A DNA stretch of 64,000 bases from Streptococcus thalassemiae (GTDB taxonomy: Bacteria; Bacillota; Bacilli; Lactobacillales; Streptococcaceae). Positions 58,383 to 64,000 of the stretch are shown here, in pieces (position 1 is the stretch's first letter; every line of letters begins with the position of its first letter). Made by a program: the position numbers and the translations under genes. Location of the stretch: contig NZ_CAHJXN010000001.1 in NCBI RefSeq assembly GCF_903645285.1, forward strand, positions 40,001-104,000, read 5' to 3'. The notes under the pieces are model-generated. The model ran no database searches. It was not told the DNA's origin and saw only the letters and a list, made by a program, of their open reading frames with translations.

Positions 58383-59708
58383 CTATTCTTCATGGTCTTT
58401 CCAATAATCTCTGATGCTGATTAACTGTGTTTTTGAAGCCTTCAGCATGCGTCTAGAGCCTTTTACCGGTACAGCGACCACCTTTTGCGGTAGATACAAA
58501 ACTGTCTTAAAGATACGCTGACTAACCGTATCATCTTTAGCCAAATCTTTCTGGAAGTTATTTGAAATGATGGCATCCAGATAAAACTCATGCACTCGTT
58601 TCCCAAAGTTCTCAGCTGAAATCTCATACAATTTCTCTGATAAGCTATGCTCATTCATGTCTGGTGTTGCAATCAGGGCTTCCAAAATAGCACCAGCCAA
58701 GTCATGTTCTCCATAGTACAAGGTTCCAAACATTTTATCACTGATAAGATTGTCCAGATAAGGATTTCCATGAGCAATGACAGGCGTTCCACTGGCTAAG
58801 CTTTCCAAGTAGGTCAAGCCTTGGGTTTCACTTGTCGATGCCGAGATGAAGAAATCCGCCGCCTTATAATAGAGAGCCGTCTCACTAGGAGCAATCATGC
58901 CTGTAAAGATGACGGAGTCTTGAATCTCTAGTTTCTGGGTTTGCTCTTTGAGATCATCCAGATAAGGGCCATCGCCAGCTACCACCAGTTTAACCTTGTC
59001 TTCTTCTTTCAGAACATCTGCAAAAGCTGCTAAAACTGCTTGAATATTTTTTTCATAGGAAATTCTGGAAAGGCTCAGCAACATCTGTTCATCATCTTGA
59101 ATCCCTAGTTTACTACGTAGTTCTTTCAAATTTTCCTGCTTGATTTCCGGACGCTCAAACTTAGCTAATTCAATCCCTGTTGGAATGACTCGTTTTTCAA
59201 CCTTGACCTTATAGTCAGATAGCAAGTCATGGACAATCTCACTCGGGCAAATGACTCCATCCACATCATGCAGGAAACCTCTTACTAAGTACTTTACCAT
59301 ACTAGGACGAATCAACATCCCCTTCGCAATATAGTGGACATAGTCTTCGTATTGTGTGTGATAGGTATGGATGACTGGAATCTTCAATTCACGCGCAATC
59401 CAAATCCCCAACAAGCCAAGAGAAAATTCTGTCTGAGTATGGATGATATCCAGCTGATACTGTTTAGCAATTTCCAGTGCTTTGCTGAATCCTCGATAGG
59501 CAAAGCGGCGATCCTTAAAAGCAAAGAAAGGAACACTTGGAATGCGGATAATTTGCCAATCTTCATAACGATTGACATCCTTATCTGTCGTCGTAAAGAT
59601 AAAAACAGCATGCCCCTGCTTTTCAAGTTCTGTTTTCAAGGTTCGAATACTGGTCGCAACACCTGAAACCTGAGGAAAATAGGTATCTGTAAATAAACCA
59701 ATTCGCAT
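58383..59708 (-). CDS. Glycolipid glycosyltransferase (glucosyl-diacylglycerol synthase type)
   Basis: 441 residues, GT4 family, GT-B fold. It begins MRIGLFTDTYFPQVSGVATS. The C-terminal donor-binding region has GLTYLESLASGTPVIAHGNP, with the E-x7-E type motif. From gene order and family it corresponds to the pneumococcal enzyme that makes monoglucosyl-diacylglycerol, the substrate of CpoA and the anchor for lipoteichoic acid. A basic C-terminal tail suits membrane association. It follows cpoA by 15 bases. Confidence 0.82.
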   Translation of the reverse strand: MRIGLFTDTYFPQVSGVATSIRTLKTELEKQGHAVFIFTTTDKDVNRYEDWQIIRIPSVPFFAFKDRRFAYRGFSKALEIAKQYQLDIIHTQTEFSLGLLGIWIARELKIPVIHTYHTQYEDYVHYIAKGMLIRPSMVKYLVRGFLHDVDGVICPSEIVHDLLSDYKVKVEKRVIPTGIELAKFERPEIKQENLKELRSKLGIQDDEQMLLSLSRISYEKNIQAVLAAFADVLKEEDKVKLVVAGDGPYLDDLKEQTQKLEIQDSVIFTGMIAPSETALYYKAADFFISASTSETQGLTYLESLASGTPVIAHGNPYLDNLISDKMFGTLYYGEHDLAGAILEALIATPDMNEHSLSEKLYEISAENFGKRVHEFYLDAIISNNFQKDLAKDDTVSQRIFKTVLYLPQKVVAVPVKGSRRMLKASKTQLISIRDYWKDHEE

Positions 59709-59723
59709 AGATTACCTCACTTT

Positions 59724-60767
59724 TTACTTTCTCCCTAAAGCGGCTTGTTTATCATAAAAATCCAACCAGATTTGTAACAGATGCTCTTCTGAATATTCTC
59801 TAGAAATATTCTTAGCTTTTTCTTTCAAATCTTTTAAAGCAACAGGATTCGCTTGATATTCCAAAATAGCTTCTTTCATCTCTTCTCTGTCTGCTGTCGC
59901 CCGATAATTTCCCTCCAAAATTACCTTATAAAGATCCAAATCACGCAACATAATCGGAGCTTCACAACTGGCAGCCTCTAAAATCGTCATCGGAAAGAGC
60001 TCATTATAACTAGGCAACAAGAAAAGATCCGCTAGGGCATACAACTCGCGCATCCGCTCTGGCGATACAATACCTGGAAAAATCAAATTTTTAGGGGGAT
60101 TTTCCATGATTTTCTTGTAGCGTTCATAACCATCTGTCATGCCACCAAAAGAGAAACCACCGGCCCAGATAAAGGTAATCTGAGGCAATTCCTCAGCCAG
60201 ACGGATAAAGTCATCAATCCCTTTACGTTTCTGAACTTGCCCAGCACCTACTACGATAAACTGTTTGTCACTAAGACCTAAATCTGTTCGTAGTCTCATC
60301 ACCTCTTCTTGCGGAAGAGGATGCCATTTTTCCTTATTGACAAAATTAGGAATATAGGTCACTTTTTCACGTGGAATACCCGCTGCCACCAAATCCTCAA
60401 TAAACATAGGATTGACCACCACCAAATGCTCCATCCGGTTGTAAAAAGAAAATACATAGCGTTTCACAATTCCCTTTAAGAAAAATGGAATTTTCAAACT
60501 CCCCTCAAGTGTATCAGGTAAGAAATGCACATAGCCAATTTTCCTTCCTGAGCGTTTCTTTTGAAATGTTGATAAATAATAGGGGAAATCAATTGTATGA
60601 AAGTGAGTCACATCTGCCTCTATTGGAAGATTTTCTGTAACAATCAATTGGTCCTTGGCATCACGGTGAAGAAGACGAACTAATTCACGGTAAGCACCTG
60701 AAACTCCTTGTCCTGCTACTTTCTCACTTGAACTCAACATATTGATGCGTAATTTCTTTTTTTCCAT
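59724..60767 (-). CDS. cpoA: CpoA galactosyltransferase
   Basis: 347 residues, GT4 family. It begins MEKKKLRINMLSSSEKVAGQ. The donor site includes GAGQVQKRKGIDDFIRLAEE and LPSYNELFPMTILEAASCEA. Pneumococcal CpoA adds galactose to glucosyl-diacylglycerol; mutations alter susceptibility to piperacillin. The open frame runs 27 codons further upstream, but a TG-A-TATAAT lies 7 bases ahead of the ATG at 60767, so transcription would begin at or next to that ATG and the mRNA is probably leaderless. Confidence 0.8.
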   Translation of the reverse strand: MEKKKLRINMLSSSEKVAGQGVSGAYRELVRLLHRDAKDQLIVTENLPIEADVTHFHTIDFPYYLSTFQKKRSGRKIGYVHFLPDTLEGSLKIPFFLKGIVKRYVFSFYNRMEHLVVVNPMFIEDLVAAGIPREKVTYIPNFVNKEKWHPLPQEEVMRLRTDLGLSDKQFIVVGAGQVQKRKGIDDFIRLAEELPQITFIWAGGFSFGGMTDGYERYKKIMENPPKNLIFPGIVSPERMRELYALADLFLLPSYNELFPMTILEAASCEAPIMLRDLDLYKVILEGNYRATADREEMKEAILEYQANPVALKDLKEKAKNISREYSEEHLLQIWLDFYDKQAALGRK

Positions 60768-60774
60768 AACTACT

Positions 60775-60783
60775 ATTATATCA
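60775..60783 (-). promoter_or_regulatory. Extended -10 immediately ahead of cpoA
   Basis: TGATATAAT on the - strand (60783-60775); the predicted start of transcription is 60768-60767, the A of the cpoA ATG. No Shine-Dalgarno sequence is present. The -35 region is poor, as is common with extended -10 promoters. Confidence 0.55.
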
Positions 60784-60881
60784 TTTTCTTTGAATAAAAT
60801 CAGCAAAAGAAAGGAGAGACTAGAGGAAAAGATGGGAAATTTCCTCACTTTTCCAATGGTCTCTCACATGCTTTTATCTGT

Positions 60882-61211
60882 TTACTTAATGCCTAGGGCA
60901 ATGCGGGCATAGCGACTCATTTTTTCAACTGTCCAAGCTGGATACCAGACTAATTTAACCTCAGTATCCGTTACTTCTGGCACCTCTGTCATGGCATCAT
61001 AAATCTGGTCCGTCAAAAGGTCAGCTAGGGGACAACCCATAGTTGTCAACGTCATATCAATCTCTGTTTGCCCTGTGTCGCCGTCAAAACGAATCTCATA
61101 AATCAAACCAAGATTGACAATATCGATTCCCAACTCAGGGTCAATAACTTCTTCCAAGGCTGTTAAAATCCGTGTTTTGATGTTTTCAATTTGCTCTTCT
61201 GTATAAGCCAT
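60882..61211 (-). CDS. MIP18/DUF59 metal-sulfur cluster assembly protein
   Basis: 109 residues of the MIP18 (DUF59) family. It begins MAYTEEQIENIKTRILTALE, then EVIDPELGIDIVNLGLIYEI, and has the conserved Cys in LTTMGCPLADLL. It is thought to help Fe-S cluster insertion. I chose the ATG at 61211 (GAGGAT upstream). It follows rpoD by 14 bases, so it belongs to the dnaG-rpoD unit. Confidence 0.87.
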   Translation of the reverse strand: MAYTEEQIENIKTRILTALEEVIDPELGIDIVNLGLIYEIRFDGDTGQTEIDMTLTTMGCPLADLLTDQIYDAMTEVPEVTDTEVKLVWYPAWTVEKMSRYARIALGIK

Positions 61212-61225
61212 ATTTATCCTCACTC

Positions 61226-62335
61226 TTAGTCTTCAATAAAATCACGAAGCGGTTTGCTGCGACTTGGTTGGCGTAATTTTCTCAAAGCCTTAGCTTCAAT
61301 CTGACGGATACGCTCACGAGTCACGTTAAAGACTTTACCCACATCTTCAAGGGTGCGCATTTTTCCATCATCTAGTCCAAAACGTAGACGCAGAACATTT
61401 TCTTCACGGTCTGTAAGAGTATCCAAAACCTCATCCAACTGCTCACGCAAAACGATACGAGTTGTGTAGTCCACTGGATTTTCAATCACTTCATCTTCGA
61501 TAAAGTCCCCAAGGTGGCTATCATCCTCTTCACCGATCGGTGTTTCAAGGGATACCGGTTCTTGAGCAATCTTCAAGATTTCACGAACCTTATCAGGTGT
61601 CATATCCATACGTTCAGCGATCTGTTCTGGTGTCGGATCTTGTCCCAATTCTTGAAGGAGATTCCGCTGTTCACGAACCAATTTATTGATGGTTTCAACC
61701 ATGTGAACTGGGATACGGATGGTACGAGCTTGGTCCGCAATAGCACGAGTGATAGCCTGACGAATCCACCAAGTTGCGTAAGTTGAAAACTTGAACCCTT
61801 TAGAATAGTCAAACTTGTCAACCGCCTTCATCAAGCCCATGTTCCCTTCTTGAATCAAGTCAAGGAACTGCATACCACGGCCGACATAACGTTTAGCAAT
61901 AGAAACAACCAAACGAAGGTTAGCTTCCGCAAGACGTTGTTTGGCTTCGATGTCACCAGCTTCAACTGCTAGTGCCAATTCTTTTTCCTCTTCATTGGTC
62001 AAGAGAGGAACGACCCCGATTTCTTTCAAGTACATACGGACAGGGTCATTAACCTTAGCCGAAGTTGACCCAATCAAGTCCTCGTCACTGAGTTCTGGCT
62101 CTTCTTCAGTGCTAAGAACACGCGCACTTGGATTTCCTTCGTTATCTGTGATCGAAATTCCTGCATCCTGAATCCGTTGCAAGAGATCTTCAATCCCATC
62201 AGCGTCCAAGGTAAAAGGAAGGACTAGACTAGCATTGATTTCATCATCTGTTGCTGTCCCTTTTTGCTTATGATTACGGATAAATTCTGCTACTTGTACG
62301 TCAAATGTTGTTACTTCTTTTTGTTTTGTTACCAT
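61226..62335 (-). CDS. rpoD: Primary sigma factor RpoD (sigma A)
   Basis: 369 residues. A short region 1.1 (about 1-55) comes first, then 1.2 ([18 protein letters not shown]), regions 2.1-2.4 ([20 protein letters not shown], then [20 protein letters not shown]), region 3 and region 4.2 ([20 protein letters not shown]). It directs RNA polymerase to the TTGACA/TATAAT promoters seen across the window. Second gene of dnaG-rpoD, the classic macromolecular synthesis operon order. Confidence 0.98.
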   Translation of the reverse strand: MVTKQKEVTTFDVQVAEFIRNHKQKGTATDDEINASLVLPFTLDADGIEDLLQRIQDAGISITDNEGNPSARVLSTEEEPELSDEDLIGSTSAKVNDPVRMYLKEIGVVPLLTNEEEKELALAVEAGDIEAKQRLAEANLRLVVSIAKRYVGRGMQFLDLIQEGNMGLMKAVDKFDYSKGFKFSTYATWWIRQAITRAIADQARTIRIPVHMVETINKLVREQRNLLQELGQDPTPEQIAERMDMTPDKVREILKIAQEPVSLETPIGEEDDSHLGDFIEDEVIENPVDYTTRIVLREQLDEVLDTLTDREENVLRLRFGLDDGKMRTLEDVGKVFNVTRERIRQIEAKALRKLRQPSRSKPLRDFIED

Positions 62336-62337
62336 TA

Positions 62338-64000
62338 TTACTCCATTCTTCTCTTTTGGGAAATTAAACGTTCCAATTCTTCTAGGGCTGTATCTGTATC
62401 TCCTACATGGCTAGCTTCCTGCACCTTCTTTTTGATTCTCATATTGTCCTGATTCAAGAGAGCCTTGTTTCGAGTCATTTCTACTTCACTTAGTTCCTGC
62501 GGTGACATCTCAGCAGGCAAATCCTGAGCTAAGACTTGGTACCAAGCTCTTTCAACTTCCTCTGTCTGTTCTGCTAGAACTTCTGGAGGAAGATTGCCAT
62601 ACTGACCAAGCAAGTCATATAAGACCTGAAATTCAGGTGTATCAAATGCAAAGTCTTCTCGCAAGCGGTAATCGTTCAAAACAAGAGGAGATTCCATCAT
62701 TCGATAAAGTAGATGGGCTTCTGCCCTCATAATAGCCGATAACTGCTTGGTGACAGGCATGGTGATTGGCGTCGGTCTGGAAACCCCTTCCATGCGATTC
62801 TGCCTTTGCGCCTGACGACTTTCATTAACAATCTGCTCAATCTGGGCATAATCAAAGGACGACAGACTGTCAGCTAAAATATGAATATAACTGTTTTGAG
62901 CAGTGATAGACTTTTCTTGAACAATTAAGGGAGCTATTTTTTCAATAAACTCAATCTGAGCCTGCAGATTTTCACTATTTTCAGGCTTGTACTGGTGAAT
63001 GTAGAACTCAATCGGACTAATACGAGTTTTCGTTAATAGATAGGCCAAGTCTTCTGGACCATTTTTTTGTAGATATTCATCTGGATCCAAGTTATCAGGC
63101 ATGCTGACAATTTGCACAGGTATATCACCAATTTCGTCCAGCGCTTTCAATGTCGCAGCTTGCCCAGCCTTATCGCCATCGTAAACAAGAACCAACTTCT
63201 TGGTTAACCTTTTTAGATGCTCAACATGCTCGCGACTCAAGGCTGTTCCCATGGACGCCACAGCATTTTCGATTCCAGCCCGATAGGCTGCGATAACATC
63301 CATGAATCCTTCCATCAGATAAATCTCACTGGCTTTACCAGAAGATTTTTTAGCCCTATCCATATGATATAATTCGTAACTTTTGTTAAAAATTGCAGTC
63401 GATCGGCTATTTTTATACTTAGAAGTTTGTGAATCCGTTTTCTGCCAGATACGACCTGAGAAGGCAATGACCTTTCCCTGGTCATTTGTCAGGGGAAACA
63501 TAATGCGATTGTGAAAAGTGTCTACAAATTGATTGGCATCTGAGAGGTAAAACAGTCCTGAATCTAGAAAATCCTCATCACGATACTGACCAGCCAAACG
63601 TTGATAGAGATAGTTTCGTTCTGGAGGTGCTAAACCAATCCGAAAATGCTTGAGCACTTCATCTGTCAAACCACGCTGATAAAGGTAGTTTCTAGCCTCT
63701 TCCCCCATGGTCGTTGTCATGAGAATAGCATGATAAAATTTGGCAGCATCTTCGTGCATATCATAAAGAGCTTGGTGAGGTGAGGCTGGCTTCTGCTCAC
63801 TATAAAGCGGTTTTTCCACCTCTATCCCAACACGCTGACCTAAGATTTGGACAGCCTCCATAAAGGGAACACCTTGGTACTCCTCGATAAATTTAAAGAC
63901 ATCACCAGAGCGACCACAGCCAAAACAGTGGTAAAACTGCTTGTCCTCTACAACGTTGAAAGAAGGTGTTTTTTCACCATGAAAAGGACAGAGCCCTAGA
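62338..64000 (-). CDS. dnaG: DNA primase, partial at the window edge
   Basis: The frame runs into the right edge. The visible part begins in the CHC2 zinc finger ([13 protein letters not shown], then [18 protein letters not shown]). The catalytic TOPRIM domain follows, with [20 protein letters not shown] and VYDGDKAGQ, then the C-terminal helicase-interacting domain, poorly conserved as usual. It synthesises RNA primers at the fork. It ends 2 bases before rpoD starts. Confidence 0.96.
   Translation of the reverse strand, partial: LGLCPFHGEKTPSFNVVEDKQFYHCFGCGRSGDVFKFIEEYQGVPFMEAVQILGQRVGIEVEKPLYSEQKPASPHQALYDMHEDAAKFYHAILMTTTMGEEARNYLYQRGLTDEVLKHFRIGLAPPERNYLYQRLAGQYRDEDFLDSGLFYLSDANQFVDTFHNRIMFPLTNDQGKVIAFSGRIWQKTDSQTSKYKNSRSTAIFNKSYELYHMDRAKKSSGKASEIYLMEGFMDVIAAYRAGIENAVASMGTALSREHVEHLKRLTKKLVLVYDGDKAGQAATLKALDEIGDIPVQIVSMPDNLDPDEYLQKNGPEDLAYLLTKTRISPIEFYIHQYKPENSENLQAQIEFIEKIAPLIVQEKSITAQNSYIHILADSLSSFDYAQIEQIVNESRQAQRQNRMEGVSRPTPITMPVTKQLSAIMRAEAHLLYRMMESPLVLNDYRLREDFAFDTPEFQVLYDLLGQYGNLPPEVLAEQTEEVERAWYQVLAQDLPAEMSPQELSEVEMTRNKALLNQDNMRIKKKVQEASHVGDTDTALEELERLISQKRRME

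Noticed and set aside
60768..60848. N-terminal extension of CpoA by 27 residues
   Set aside because: It lies upstream of the predicted transcription start and has no ribosome-binding site; the family start aligns with MEKKKLRINM.

Overview
The window is a chromosomal segment of a mitis-group Streptococcus (S. mitis / S. oralis / S. pneumoniae type). This rests on low-GC codon use, a BOX element with two 45-bp boxB units, RUP-type miniature repeats, and a gene order that, from memory, closely follows the pneumococcal chromosome: eno, glgADCB, pulA, ligA, hup, degV, ribF, rpmA/prp/rplU, pta, nadK/relQ, prs, rex, radC, pcrA, map, murA, obg, cpoA, rpoD, dnaG. I cannot settle the species from the sequence.

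Region 1 (1 to about 10.77 kb) is one end of a prophage. The rightward arm is the lysogeny module: a CI/LexA-like repressor, two unrecognised proteins, a lipoprotein and a tyrosine integrase. The leftward arm is the early operon: regulators, a replisome organiser that carries repeats resembling an origin, a DnaC-like loader, an ERF recombinase, DUF1351, SSB, a small zinc-binding-like protein and RusA (cut by the window edge). It includes several genes of 28-58 codons. The arms diverge from a switch region with two promoters and three operator-like 16-mers. Between the lipoprotein and the integrase lies a compact non-coding locus with two convergent candidate small RNAs. The prophage abuts the 3' end of enolase; its other end lies outside the window.

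Region 2 (10.8-29 kb) is core metabolism. It holds eno, a YueI-like protein with a probable leaderless mRNA, glycerate kinase, serB, the translationally coupled glycogen operon glgB-glgC-glgD-glgA behind a promoter with a CcpA-type cre box, pullulanase, DNA ligase, an MFS transporter with an Rgg-type regulator, and an ABC-F ATPase.

Region 3 (29-43 kb) carries hup, degV, yitT, ribF, rpmA-prp-rplU with an L21 leader, a YoaK-like membrane protein, ybaB, pta, an rluD-like pseudouridine synthase gene, nadK, relQ, a CYTH phosphatase, prs and a cysteine desulfurase. Between these lie RUP copies and two decayed IS5-type transposase starts.

Region 4 (43.3-50.9 kb) is rex, a glutamine-amidotransferase-like hydrolase, radC and pcrA, bracketed by two inverted, equal-length (1531 bp) copies of an IS30-family element. 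One copy sits in a terminator hairpin and the other in the end of a RUP. Both have unusually long target duplications (14 and 13 bp).

Region 5 (51.3-64 kb) has map, an SpxR-like CBS-HotDog regulator, a GNAT acetyltransferase and murA. A 1.1-kb gene-free stretch follows, with a BOX, a RUP fragment and an unexplained hairpin-rich segment. Then come a 52-aa protein, obg, a DUF4044 protein, a PspC-domain protein, two glycolipid glycosyltransferases (the second is CpoA), a MIP18-type protein, rpoD and a partial dnaG. I see no tRNA, rRNA or CRISPR array.
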